From the NCBI GenBank assembly GCA_016282015.1, contig JAEEJS010000007.1, positions 1-64,000 on the forward strand: 64,000 nucleotides of DNA, in the 5' to 3' direction. This document shows positions 45,521 to 54,421 of this stretch, one piece after another. Positions within the stretch are counted from its first letter, which is position 1, and every line of letters begins with the position of its first letter. A model generated the notes under the pieces. That model was not told where the DNA came from and made no database searches. It saw only the letters and a list, made by a program, of their open reading frames with translations. Source of the stretch: Bacteroidales bacterium (GTDB taxonomy: Bacteria > Bacteroidota > Bacteroidia > Bacteroidales > F082). The position numbers and the translations under genes were made by a program.

Positions 45521-47320
45521 ATGTCATTGGATATCATAAAGTTACTGCCTGATTCTGTTGCGAACCAGATTGCTGCCGGAGAGGTTATCCAGCGGCCCGC
45601 GTCCGTGGTCAAGGAATTGATAGAAAATGCCATAGACGCCGGTGCCACTCAAATCGACCTCGTAGTTAAGGACGCGGGCCGCACCTTCATCACCGTCATA
45701 GACAACGGTTGCGGTATGTCGGAAGCCGATGCCCGACTTTGTTTTGAACGGCACGCCACCTCAAAAATTCAAAGCGCTGACGATTTGTTTGCCATTAAAA
45801 CCATGGGATTCCGTGGAGAGGCTTTGGCATCGATAGCGGCTGTCGCCCAGGTGGAACTTACAACACGCCGCAAGGAAGACGAAGTGGGGACAAAGGTCCG
45901 CATAGAAGGCTCGAAGATAATCGAACAGTTGCCAAAACCGGCTTCGGTAGGCACAAACTTCACTGTCAAGAACCTGTTTTTTAATGTTCCGGCAAGACGT
46001 AACTTCTTGAAATCCAATGAGGCGGAACTTCGCCATATCAACGAAGAGTTCTTCCGAATCACCATGATGAACCCTGAGGTCGGATTCACTTTTGTCAGCA
46101 ACGACAAGGAACTGTTCCATCTGTATCCAGGCACTCTGAAACAACGTCTGGTAGGGCTTTTCGGCAAAGATTTCGACGGCAAGTTGCTGCCCGTTAATCA
46201 GGTGACCGAATCGGTTACAATAGACGGATTCATTGTAAAACCTGAGTATTCCAAGAAAACTCGAGGCGAGCAGTATTTTTTCGTAAACCGCCGTTTCATC
46301 AAACACGCCTACCTGCATCACGCTGTTGAGAATGCTTACAAGGAACTTATCCCTCAGGATTGTTTCCCTGGCTATTTTCTTGATATTCAGATAGATCCTA
46401 AAGATATAGATATCAATATCCATCCGACTAAAACCGAAGTTAATTTCGTTGATGCCAAGCTGATTTACGCCATAATGCATTCGGCTGTCCGTAAGGCCAT
46501 AGGCCAGAACAACCTGGCACCAATGCTGGATTTTGACGTAGATCCCAACATGGGTATAGATTTCGGTGAGGCAAGCCGTATGGACCGTCCTGTGGTGGCC
46601 CCTAAAGTGGATTACGATCCCAATTTTAATCCGTTCAAAATCACTCCTGTACACCGTCAGCAGCAAAATTGGAGAATAGCTTACGAAGAGACAGGAGAGA
46701 CTGTTGGGGACGCCCGTCTGGAGGAAAAAACCGAAGAATTGCAGACAGCTGAAGAACCGAAGAGTTTCTTCATTCAACTGCAACAGAATTATATAGTTAC
46801 ATCCGTTAAATCCGGACTTCTGATCATAGACCAGCATCTGGCTCACGAAAGGATATTGTACGAAAAGTATCTCAAAGAGATGGAAACCGATGTGGTGGCT
46901 TCACAACAGGAACTTTTCCCACAGCATATCTCGTTGAATATCAATGACGCATCTATTTTGAAGGAGTTGAAACCCGAACTTGAGAAAATGGGATTCCGCC
47001 TGGAGGCTATGAACAACACAACCTTTGTCATCAACGGGATTCCGGTAGACTGCAAGGGCAGTGACGCCGTTTCGGTTATAGAAAGAATTTTAGAGGATTA
47101 TAAGACCAATTTGACCGGAAACCAATCAGATAAGAAATTGAATTTAGCCCGCTCCATGGCATCGCAGATGGCCGTGAAATCGGGGCAGACATTGACTGAT
47201 GTGGAGATGCAGGACATCATAGACAGGCTGTTCGGCTGCGCGGTGGCAGAAGTGTCGCCTAACGGCAAAAAAATCTACACTATCATCAGTGCCGAAGATA
47301 TTAAAACACGTTTAAGCTAA
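45521..47320 (+). CDS. mutL: DNA mismatch repair protein MutL
   Basis: 599 aa. GHKL ATPase domain: ELIENAIDAGAT, DNGCGM, RHATSKI and MGFRGEALASIAAV; then the S5-like transducer domain with QYFFVNRRFI; the C-terminal dimerisation domain begins near SFFIQLQQNYIVTSVKSGLLIIDQHLAHERILYE (residues 410-445 region). The endonuclease motif (DQHAxxERIxYE-like sequence) is present as DQHLAHERILYE without the DQHA(X)2E(X)4E metal motif in strict form. It couples mismatch recognition to strand removal. The rhomboid gene starts at its last base. Confidence 0.96.
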   Translation: MSLDIIKLLPDSVANQIAAGEVIQRPASVVKELIENAIDAGATQIDLVVKDAGRTFITVIDNGCGMSEADARLCFERHATSKIQSADDLFAIKTMGFRGEALASIAAVAQVELTTRRKEDEVGTKVRIEGSKIIEQLPKPASVGTNFTVKNLFFNVPARRNFLKSNEAELRHINEEFFRITMMNPEVGFTFVSNDKELFHLYPGTLKQRLVGLFGKDFDGKLLPVNQVTESVTIDGFIVKPEYSKKTRGEQYFFVNRRFIKHAYLHHAVENAYKELIPQDCFPGYFLDIQIDPKDIDINIHPTKTEVNFVDAKLIYAIMHSAVRKAIGQNNLAPMLDFDVDPNMGIDFGEASRMDRPVVAPKVDYDPNFNPFKITPVHRQQQNWRIAYEETGETVGDARLEEKTEELQTAEEPKSFFIQLQQNYIVTSVKSGLLIIDQHLAHERILYEKYLKEMETDVVASQQELFPQHISLNINDASILKELKPELEKMGFRLEAMNNTTFVINGIPVDCKGSDAVSVIERILEDYKTNLTGNQSDKKLNLARSMASQMAVKSGQTLTDVEMQDIIDRLFGCAVAEVSPNGKKIYTIISAEDIKTRLS

Positions 47321-48213
47321 TGGACACTCAGTTTAGGCCTCAGGGCTTCTCGATTTTACCGACAGTAGTTAAGAACCTGCTGATTATCAACGGAATATTT
47401 TTCCTTGCCACTATAGCCGGCGATTATGTCTGGCGCATAGATTTGGCGCAATATTTGGGCTTGCATTACATTGGGGCATCCGATTTCAGACCGTATCAGT
47501 TTGTCACCTACATGTTCATGCATGGCAGTTTTGCGCACATTTTCTTCAATATGTTCGCCTTATGGATGTTCGGTAACACCCTTGAAAATGCATGGGGACC
47601 AAAGCGGTTCCTCATCTTTTACTTCGTTTGCGGTATTGGAGCCGGCATCACCCAGGAGATAGTGCAGTACATCCAGGTTTCTACCGAGTTCCAGCAGTAC
47701 ATGTACACCGACAACGGCATAGAATACATCCGTTTGACTGACGGAGTTATGCGCATGTCGGAATTCATGAACAGATTTACCACTGTGGGTGCTTCCGGAG
47801 CAATTTACGGCATTTTGCTTGCCTTTGGTATGATGTGGCCTAACTCCCGCATTTACATTTACTTTGCAATCCCGATCAAGGCCAAGTGGTTTGTGATTAT
47901 CTACGGTTTGCTGGAGCTTTTCTCGGGCTTCACGTCTATGGACAATGTGGCTCATTTCGCGCATGTGGGCGGCATGGTCTTCGGATTGCTGCTTATACTT
48001 TACTGGCGGAATAAGGAAAACGGCTGGACTCCGCGTTTCAAAAGGCCAAAACAAGGTTTCGGCAGGCCAAAATCCGACGAAGAATACAATAGGCAGAACT
48101 TCGATGATGACCGCCGTACCGATGAAATACTCGAAAAAATAAGCAAAGGCGGATATGACAGCCTGACCCGGGAGGAAAAGGAGTTTTTGTTTAAACAGAG
48201 CAAGAAAAACTGA
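47320..48213 (+). CDS. Rhomboid-family intramembrane serine protease
   Basis: 297 aa with about six transmembrane helices. Catalytic motif GASGAIYG (Ser159) and HFAHVGG with His215; loop motif FNMFALWMFGNTLENAWG is typical. The C-terminal ~70 residues are charged and soluble. It cleaves membrane protein substrates within the bilayer. The start codon overlaps the mutL stop by one base and its stop overlaps the uvrB start, so translation is coupled. Confidence 0.94.
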   Translation: MDTQFRPQGFSILPTVVKNLLIINGIFFLATIAGDYVWRIDLAQYLGLHYIGASDFRPYQFVTYMFMHGSFAHIFFNMFALWMFGNTLENAWGPKRFLIFYFVCGIGAGITQEIVQYIQVSTEFQQYMYTDNGIEYIRLTDGVMRMSEFMNRFTTVGASGAIYGILLAFGMMWPNSRIYIYFAIPIKAKWFVIIYGLLELFSGFTSMDNVAHFAHVGGMVFGLLLILYWRNKENGWTPRFKRPKQGFGRPKSDEEYNRQNFDDDRRTDEILEKISKGGYDSLTREEKEFLFKQSKKN

Positions 48214-50201
48214 TGGATTTCAAACTGGTTTCGGATTTCAAACCGACTGGCGACCAGCCTCAGGCCATAGAACAGCTTAAAAAAGGCATTCTGGCAGGGG
48301 AAAGGTACCAGACGCTGATGGGTGTGACCGGTTCGGGTAAGACCTTTACCATAGCCAACATGCTGGCTGAATTGAACCGTCCGGCCTTGATTCTGAGCCA
48401 TAACAAAACTTTAGCTGCCCAGCTTTACAGCGAGTTTAAGCAGTTTTTCCCAGAAAATAAAGTTGAATATTTCGTATCGTATTACGACTACTACCAACCG
48501 GAGGCTTTCATTCCCCAGACCAACACTTACATCGAAAAGGATTTGTCGATCAACGATGAGATTGACAAGCTGCGTCTGAATGCAACTGCCGCTCTGATGT
48601 CCGGCAGGCGTGACGTGATTGTAGTGTCTTCTGTATCATGTATTTACGGCATTGGAAACCCGGAAGACTTCAGTAAAAACGTTATCAATATTGAGTTGGG
48701 TCAGAAAATCAGGCGCGACGACCTTCTGCTGCAGTTCACCAACTCGCTTTACAACCGCAACGACATAGAGTTTACACGCGGACGTTTTCGTGTCAAAGGC
48801 GACACTGTCGATATATTCCCGGCATATGGCGATACCCCGTACAGAATAATCTTTTGGGATGACGAGGTGGAATCGCTTGAGTCATTCGACCCGATCAACG
48901 GCATGAGAATAGAGAGTTTGCAGAACATCACTCTGTTCCCCGCCAATATTTTTGTGACATCCAAAGACAAAATCAAGACTGCCACCGACGAGATTCTGCT
49001 CGACATGTTCAAGCAGGCTGAATATTTCCGTGAGATAGGCAAGGAGGAGGATGCCAAGCGTCTGGAAGACCGTGTGAATCATGATGTTGAGATGATTCGT
49101 GAGCTGGGATACTGTTCCGGCATAGAGAACTATTCGCGTTACTTCGACGGACGTGCTCCAGGTACCCGTCCTTTCTGTCTGATTGACTTTTTCCCCGACG
49201 ATTTCATCACTATAATAGACGAAAGCCATGTGACTGTGTCGCAGATACGCGGCATGTACGGAGGCGACCGTTCCCGTAAGCAAACCCTTGTGGAGTATGG
49301 ATTCCGCCTGCCTTCAGCTTTGGATAACCGTCCTCTGAAATTCGATGAGTTTGAGGCTATGACAGGTCAGACCATATATGTCAGTGCCACTCCTGGCGAT
49401 TACGAGATGCAACAGACTGAAGGTGTTTATGTTGAACAGCTCATTCGCCCGACTGGACTGCTTGACCCTCTGATAGAAGTGAGGCCTTGCACCAATCAGG
49501 TGGACGACCTTGTGGACGAGATAATCCGAGTGATAGACCGTAAACAAAGGGTTTTGGTGACCACTCTGACCAAACGTATGGCCGAAGAGTTGACCAACTA
49601 CCTTAACAATTTGAATATCAGTACGAGATACATACATTCTGACGTGGATACTCTGGACCGCGTAGAGATTATGATGGGCTTGAGAAGGGGAGACTTCGAC
49701 GTGCTGGTGGGCGTGAACCTGCTTCGTGAAGGCTTGGATTTGCCAGAGGTTCAATTGGTAGCGATATTAGACGCCGACAAGGAAGGATTCCTGCGTTCGG
49801 AACGTTCTCTGACACAGACGGCCGGTCGCGCCGCCCGTAACGCAGGCAGCAAAGTTATTATGTATGCCGACAAAATCACGGATTCTATGCGTAAAACCAT
49901 AGACGAGACGCAGAGGCGGCGCGAAAAACAGATGGCCTACAATCAGGAGCATGGCATAGTGCCTAAGACCATAGTCAAACCTTTGGACACCGCTTGGGGA
50001 GACTACAAGGTGTCTGAAGAGCATATCCGTAACGTGGCCGAGGAGAAAGTGGCGGTGTATCGTTCGCCCAAAGACATTAAAAAGGCCATTCAGGATGCCA
50101 AGAAAGAGATGGAGAAGGCTGTCAAGGAGCTCGACTTCATAAATGCTGCAAAATATCGCGATGTGGTAATCGCACTTGAAGAGAAATTAAATAAAATCTA
50201 A
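48213..50201 (+). CDS. uvrB: Excinuclease ABC subunit B
   Basis: 662 aa, standard length. Walker A GVTGSGKTFTIANM, the beta-hairpin YYDYYQPEAFIP, DESHVTVSQIRGM, ATPase motif VGVNLLREGLDLPEV and QTAGRAARN, and the C-terminal UVR domain (MEKAVKELDFINAAKYRD) that contacts UvrC. It verifies damage in nucleotide excision repair. Confidence 0.97.
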   Translation: MDFKLVSDFKPTGDQPQAIEQLKKGILAGERYQTLMGVTGSGKTFTIANMLAELNRPALILSHNKTLAAQLYSEFKQFFPENKVEYFVSYYDYYQPEAFIPQTNTYIEKDLSINDEIDKLRLNATAALMSGRRDVIVVSSVSCIYGIGNPEDFSKNVINIELGQKIRRDDLLLQFTNSLYNRNDIEFTRGRFRVKGDTVDIFPAYGDTPYRIIFWDDEVESLESFDPINGMRIESLQNITLFPANIFVTSKDKIKTATDEILLDMFKQAEYFREIGKEEDAKRLEDRVNHDVEMIRELGYCSGIENYSRYFDGRAPGTRPFCLIDFFPDDFITIIDESHVTVSQIRGMYGGDRSRKQTLVEYGFRLPSALDNRPLKFDEFEAMTGQTIYVSATPGDYEMQQTEGVYVEQLIRPTGLLDPLIEVRPCTNQVDDLVDEIIRVIDRKQRVLVTTLTKRMAEELTNYLNNLNISTRYIHSDVDTLDRVEIMMGLRRGDFDVLVGVNLLREGLDLPEVQLVAILDADKEGFLRSERSLTQTAGRAARNAGSKVIMYADKITDSMRKTIDETQRRREKQMAYNQEHGIVPKTIVKPLDTAWGDYKVSEEHIRNVAEEKVAVYRSPKDIKKAIQDAKKEMEKAVKELDFINAAKYRDVVIALEEKLNKI

Positions 50202-50205
50202 GAAT

Positions 50206-51624
50206 ATGAACATTTTAGCTGTACCGTTTTTCGCAACCGATGAGGTTTGGAACATCATGATACAGTTCTGTATCATTGCAGTCGGAATTTTGGCCGGCAA
50301 CATCATACGAACAAAAATCCCGTTCATGCAGAAAAGTTTAATTCCCTCAGCTTTGATAGGAGGAGCTTTAATACTCATTTTCAGGGCTATATACACGAAT
50401 TTGTTGGGTTGGGAAGACCTGATCGACAAAAAGTCAATGGAAGTGATCACATACCATGCTTTGGGCTTGGGATTTGTGGCTTTGGCACTGAAAAACAATA
50501 AAGTCGAGTCCAAATCAAGCACCATGAAGGTGATTGAGACCGGCACCCTGACAGCCAGCACTTACATTATTCAAGGCATTGTGGGACTGTTGGTTACCAT
50601 TCCGATGTTCTATTTCGGAAAACAGATTTTCTATGCTGCCGGACTTTTGCTTCCGATGGGTTACGGTCAAGGTCCCGGACAGGCCCTGAACTTCGGCACC
50701 ATCTACATGGACAGGGCTTTGGAACAAGGCATAATTTTCCCGGGCAAAGACTTTGGATTGTCTATAGCCGCAATGGGATTCATAGTCGGCTGCGTAGTCG
50801 GAGTGATCTATCTTAACATACTCAAACGCAAAGGGAAAATCAAGATTTCGGAGATTCGTGAGAAACAGATGAACAAACTCAGCGATTACGAAGGCGATAA
50901 TGAAATTCCTGATACAGAATCGGTTGACAAGCTTTCAATTCAGTTCTGCCTGGTGCTTTTCACTTATCTTTTGGTTTATCTTTTCAACCGTTGCCTGCAG
51001 ACATTGGACATGGGCGATTTCGGTGAAAAGACTCTTATGCCGCTCATGTGGGGCTTCAACTTCCTGCTTGGCACTCTGTTCGGTATCATGATTAAAGGTA
51101 TCATCAAGAGCTTGCAAAAGGCCCAAATCATGAAACGTGAATACATCAACAACTATCTCCTGAACCGCATCAGCGGCTTCTTCTTCGACATTATGATAGT
51201 GGCAGGCACAGCAGCCATCAATTTCAGCGAATTCAAGGGCTTCGCATTACCATACATACTGGTTTGCGCTCTTGGCGCCGTGGCAACATTCTGGTTTGTC
51301 CTTAAAGTCTGCAAGCATCTCTATCCGAATTATGTGTACGAAGGGTTCTTCAGTATGTTCGGCATGTTGACTGGAACCGCCAGCAACGGCATGATTCTGC
51401 TGCGTGAAATAGATCCTAAGTTTGAGACTCCTGCTGCAAACAACCTTGTTTTACAGTCACTTCCGGCTGTGGCATTAGGTTTTCCTGTGCTGCTTTTAGT
51501 CAGCCTTGCCCCGCAGGGTTTCAGACAAACACTGATTACTTTGGGAATTCTGATAGCGGTTTTCATTGTTTTCAATCTGTTTTTATTCAGAAAAAAGATA
51601 TTCTCAAAACATCGAAATTCATAG
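50206..51624 (+). CDS. GltS-type sodium/glutamate symporter
   Basis: 472 aa with about 11-12 transmembrane helices. Inverted-repeat symporter: the first conserved loop has GYGQGPGQALNFG and the second has GMLTGTASNGMILL, matching the paired re-entrant hairpins of the GltS family. It takes up glutamate with sodium. It starts 4 bp after uvrB, but its stop is followed by repeats and not by an operon partner. Confidence 0.88.
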   Translation: MNILAVPFFATDEVWNIMIQFCIIAVGILAGNIIRTKIPFMQKSLIPSALIGGALILIFRAIYTNLLGWEDLIDKKSMEVITYHALGLGFVALALKNNKVESKSSTMKVIETGTLTASTYIIQGIVGLLVTIPMFYFGKQIFYAAGLLLPMGYGQGPGQALNFGTIYMDRALEQGIIFPGKDFGLSIAAMGFIVGCVVGVIYLNILKRKGKIKISEIREKQMNKLSDYEGDNEIPDTESVDKLSIQFCLVLFTYLLVYLFNRCLQTLDMGDFGEKTLMPLMWGFNFLLGTLFGIMIKGIIKSLQKAQIMKREYINNYLLNRISGFFFDIMIVAGTAAINFSEFKGFALPYILVCALGAVATFWFVLKVCKHLYPNYVYEGFFSMFGMLTGTASNGMILLREIDPKFETPAANNLVLQSLPAVALGFPVLLLVSLAPQGFRQTLITLGILIAVFIVFNLFLFRKKIFSKHRNS

Positions 51625-51628
51625 TTTT

Positions 51629-51760
51629 CAGAAATGCGGTCTACCGCATGGTACTGTTTATTATTCGAAAACGTTCTTGGTTGATTTTTGGTGTCATTCG
51701 CAGAAATGCGACCTACCACAGGGTACTGTGAGCATTTCGAGAATGGTGTCAAAAATTCTC
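51629..51760. repeat. Two tandem family B palindromic elements
   Basis: 51629-51700 and 51701-51760 both begin CAGAAATGCG and contain CTACC-GCATGG-TACTG or CTACC-ACAGGG-TACTGTG. The second has GAAATGC/GCATTTC outer arms and a CACAG/CTGTG inner stem with GGTA loop. They fill the gap between the symporter gene and kamE. Confidence 0.8.
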
Positions 51761-51794
51761 TTCTTTTTTTTGTTTTTTATATAAAAATAAACGT

Positions 51795-51802
51795 TATATT
51801 TG
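51795..51802 (+). promoter_or_regulatory. Bacteroidota promoter for kamE (TATATTTG)
   Basis: TATATTTGC, with a TTTG candidate -33 box at 51769-51772 (22 bp apart, near the usual spacing). It lies 78 bp before the kamE start, so kamE probably begins its own transcript. Confidence 0.65.
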
Positions 51803-51807
51803 CAGAC

Positions 51808-51835
51808 ATGATAAAGGCGTTGAAGCCTTTGTCAT
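51808..51835 (+). promoter_or_regulatory. Hairpin in the kamE leader
   Basis: ATGATAAAGGC, loop GTTGAA, GCCTTTGTCAT: an 11-bp stem with one G-T pair beginning a few bases after the predicted transcription start, followed by a T-rich stretch (ATCTTTTTC). It could be an attenuator, a stability hairpin or an operator; sequence alone does not decide. Confidence 0.55.
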
Positions 51836-51880
51836 ATCTTTTTCATAACTTATTGACAAATAATGATTTAATAATAATAT

Positions 51881-52669
51881 ATGAGCGAAGGATTATATTC
51901 AATGGAAGCTAAGGATTTCGACAAAACCTTAGACTTAACAAAGATCAAGCCGTATGGCGACACAATGAATGATGGAAAGACACAGCTGAGTTTCACTCTG
52001 CCGGTACCATGCGGTGCCGAAGCTGTGGAGGCTGCAAAACAACTGCTTAAGACCATGGGCTTTGAGAATCCTATCGTTGTGTACTATAAAGAGTTGACCC
52101 CTGGCTTCACATTCTTCAACTGCTACGGAAGCTGCACGCATACTGTCAACTACAGCACAATTTACGTGCCTAAGGTCGAGTCCAACACCATGGACATGTA
52201 CGAAACCGACCAGTACATCAAGGAAAACATCGGACGTAAGATTGTAATTGTGGGAGCCAGCACAGGTACAGACGCTCACACTGTGGGTATTGACGCCATC
52301 ATGAACATGAAGGGCTACGCCGGTCACTACGGTCTGGAGCGTTACGAGATGATTGAAGCCTACAACCTCGGCTCTCAGGTGCCTAACGAAGAATTCATAG
52401 CCAAAGGCATAGAGTTGCACGCCGACGCTTTGCTGGTTTCTCAGACAGTTACCCAGAAGGACGTACACATCAAGAATATGACCAACTTCATCGAGTTGAT
52501 GGAAGCTGAAGGCTTACGCGACAAGATGATCTGCTGCTGCGGCGGCGCCCGTATCTCACACGAGTTGGCTAAGGAACTCGGTTTTGACGCTGGCTTCGGC
52601 ATGAACACATACGCCGACGATGTGGCATCATTCGTGGTTCAGGAAATGGTCAAACGCGGAATGAAATAG
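51881..52669 (+). CDS. kamE: D-lysine 5,6-aminomutase, cobalamin-binding beta subunit
   Basis: 262 aa. Starts MSEGLYSMEAKDFDK, as in known KamE proteins. The cobalamin motif DAHTVGID has His133, which binds the cobalt from below, and MNMKG has Lys144, which holds PLP; both fall at the residue numbers of the Clostridium sticklandii enzyme. The C-terminal half is the B12-binding Rossmann fold. The alpha subunit KamD, which carries most of the catalytic domain, is not encoded next door, nor are kamA, kdd, kce and kal. The enzyme moves the amino group of beta-lysine or D-lysine from C6 to C5 in lysine fermentation. It needs adenosylcobalamin. Confidence 0.93.
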   Translation: MSEGLYSMEAKDFDKTLDLTKIKPYGDTMNDGKTQLSFTLPVPCGAEAVEAAKQLLKTMGFENPIVVYYKELTPGFTFFNCYGSCTHTVNYSTIYVPKVESNTMDMYETDQYIKENIGRKIVIVGASTGTDAHTVGIDAIMNMKGYAGHYGLERYEMIEAYNLGSQVPNEEFIAKGIELHADALLVSQTVTQKDVHIKNMTNFIELMEAEGLRDKMICCCGGARISHELAKELGFDAGFGMNTYADDVASFVVQEMVKRGMK

Positions 52670-52677
52670 CCATTAGT

Positions 52678-52750
52678 CGTCATTTCGACCGACCGAAGGG
52701 AGCGGAGACCTGAGCGAAGCGAAAGCATTAACCGCAGGTTAATAAATCTC
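52678..52750. repeat. Family A palindromic element between kamE and the CoA-transferase gene
   Basis: Starts CGTCATTTCG, then a GGAGCGGAGACC-like segment, GCGAAAGC, and a terminal hairpin ATTAACC, GCA, GGTTAAT followed by AAATCTC. It is a half-length relative of 53461-53583. Confidence 0.8.
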
Positions 52751-52792
52751 AAACAAAGAAAAGTACAAATTAACAATTAAATATTTCAGAAT

Positions 52793-53452
52793 ATGGAAAA
52801 GAATGAAATGAGAGAAGTTATCGCCAAGAGAGCGGCAAAAGAGCTGCATGACGGCGATGTAGTGAACCTTGGTATCGGTATCCCAACTTTGATTCCTAAC
52901 TACCTTCCGGCTGGAGTGTCAGTGACACTGCAGACTGAGAACGGCGCTATGGGTATGGGCCCAACTCCTGAAGAAGGCAAGGAAGACAAGAACCTCATCA
53001 ACGCTGGCGGCGGTTTCATCACCTTGACACCAGGCGCTTGCACATTCGACTCAGCCACATCATTTGCAATCATCCGCGGCGGTCACGTCAACGTGTCATT
53101 CCTCGGCGCATTGCAGGTTGATGAAAAGGGTAACCTCGCCAACTGGATCATCCCAGGAAAGATGGCTCCGGGTATGGGCGGTGCAATGGACCTCGTGGTC
53201 GGTGCAAAACGCGTTATCCTCACCATGGAACACACACAGAAGGGTGCTCCTAAGATTTTGAAGGAATGCACACTGCCTCTCACAGCAGCCGGTCAGGTCA
53301 ATATGATCATCACCGAAATGGGTGTGATGGAAATCACCAAGGAAGGCATAGTGCTCACAGAGATTCACCCAGAGTTTACAGTTGAAGATGTGCAGGCAGC
53401 CACAGAGGCTAAGCTCATCATCAGCCCTAACCTCAAATCAATGGTTGACTAA
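52793..53452 (+). CDS. atoA: Acetoacetate/butyrate CoA-transferase beta subunit (AtoA/ScoB type)
   Basis: 219 aa. Beta-subunit signature: NLGIGIPTL near the N-terminus and TENGAMGMG, in which Glu49 of ENG forms the glutamyl-CoA intermediate; GGGFITLTPGAC and GKMAPGMGGAMDLVVGAKRV follow. The alpha subunit (AtoD/ScoA) normally sits just upstream but is absent: kamE and a palindromic element occupy that place. In lysine fermentation the enzyme moves CoA between butyryl-CoA and acetoacetate. It likely uses an alpha partner from elsewhere in the genome. Confidence 0.88.
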   Translation: MEKNEMREVIAKRAAKELHDGDVVNLGIGIPTLIPNYLPAGVSVTLQTENGAMGMGPTPEEGKEDKNLINAGGGFITLTPGACTFDSATSFAIIRGGHVNVSFLGALQVDEKGNLANWIIPGKMAPGMGGAMDLVVGAKRVILTMEHTQKGAPKILKECTLPLTAAGQVNMIITEMGVMEITKEGIVLTEIHPEFTVEDVQAATEAKLIISPNLKSMVD

Positions 53453-53460
53453 CACTCACT

Positions 53461-53583
53461 CGTCATTTCGAGTGGAGCGTAGCGGAATCGAGACCTGAGC
53501 TTGCGAAAGCATTCACCTTGGTGAATAAATCTCCTGCAATTTTAATGAGATTTCTCCACTCCCTTCGGTCGGTCGAAATGACG
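53461..53583. repeat. Family A palindromic element, full-length form
   Basis: 123 bp bounded by CGTCATTTCGA and TCGAAATGACG. The interior holds the hairpin ATTCACC, TT, GGTGAAT, equivalent to the ATTAACC/GGTTAAT hairpin of the copy at 52678, with both arms changed to keep pairing. It lies between the CoA-transferase gene and crt. Confidence 0.85.
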
Positions 53584-53597
53584 GAAAGAATAGAATC

Positions 53598-54380
53598 ATG
53601 GAATACAAATTCTTAAAAAGCGAAGTCAGAGAAGACGGCATCACCATCATGACGGTGTCGGCTCCTAAGTCGTTGAATGCACTCAATTCGACGGTCTTAA
53701 GAGAAATCGACGACTTCGTAAGTAACCTCGACACCAAGAAGACCCGCGTTCTCATCATCACCGGTGACGGCGAAAAGTCGTTTGTGGCTGGCGCGGACAT
53801 TTCGGAGATGGTGCATCTTTACGAGAAAGAAGGTTATGAGTTCAGTAAACTCGGAGCCATCGCTTTCCGTAAGATAGAGCTGCTCCCGATTCCAGTCATA
53901 GCTGCCGTTAACGGATTCTGCCTCGGTGGCGGATGCGAGCTGGCTATGGCCTGCGATTTCCGTTATGCCTCAAGCAATGCCAGATTCGGTCAACCTGAGG
54001 TGGGACTTGGCATCACACCGGGTTTCAGTGGAACATACCGTCTGGCCAAGCTCATCGGACAAGGCTATGCCAAGGAGATGATTTATACGGGCAAGGCTAT
54101 CTTTGCTGACGAAGCATTGCGTATAGGCTTGGTGAACGCCGTCTATGCTCCGGAAGAACTGATGGAAAAAGTTATCGGAACAGCCCAGAAGATTGTGGCC
54201 AATGCACCTTTGGCAATCAAATATGCTAAGGAATGCATCAATGAGAGCTACGACATGGTTGCAGCCGACGCCATCGAACTGGAGAATCGCAACTTCGGAA
54301 AATGCTTCGCAACAGAAGACCAGAAAGCTGGAATGACAGCCTTCTTGAATAAGGAGAAACCGAGTTTCCAAGGTAAGTAG
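53598..54380 (+). CDS. crt: Enoyl-CoA hydratase/crotonase (3-hydroxybutyryl-CoA dehydratase)
   Basis: 260 aa. Crotonase fold: SFVAGADISEM (oxyanion region), NGFCLGGGCELAMACDFRYA with the first catalytic Glu, and FGQPEVGLGITPGFSGTYRL with the second. It hydrates crotonyl-CoA in the reversible 3-hydroxybutyryl-CoA step. 41 bp to hbd; start at ATG 53598 follows the palindromic element by 14 bp. Confidence 0.92.
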   Translation: MEYKFLKSEVREDGITIMTVSAPKSLNALNSTVLREIDDFVSNLDTKKTRVLIITGDGEKSFVAGADISEMVHLYEKEGYEFSKLGAIAFRKIELLPIPVIAAVNGFCLGGGCELAMACDFRYASSNARFGQPEVGLGITPGFSGTYRLAKLIGQGYAKEMIYTGKAIFADEALRIGLVNAVYAPEELMEKVIGTAQKIVANAPLAIKYAKECINESYDMVAADAIELENRNFGKCFATEDQKAGMTAFLNKEKPSFQGK

Positions 54381-54421
54381 TCGAAATTATAAGTTTGAAA
54401 TTTTAATTTAAATATTTAGAT

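Noticed and set aside
45761-46846. 361-codon open frame on the minus strand opposite mutL
   Set aside because: It lies fully within mutL, which has all family motifs; the antisense frame has no recognisable domain.
51566-51784. 72-codon frame over the family B repeats
   Set aside because: Spans the end of the symporter gene and palindromic repeats; repeat DNA, not a gene.
51881-52669. Methylmalonyl-CoA mutase-type B12 domain
   Set aside because: The N-terminal start and the His133/Lys144 pair identify KamE; no mutase catalytic domain is present.
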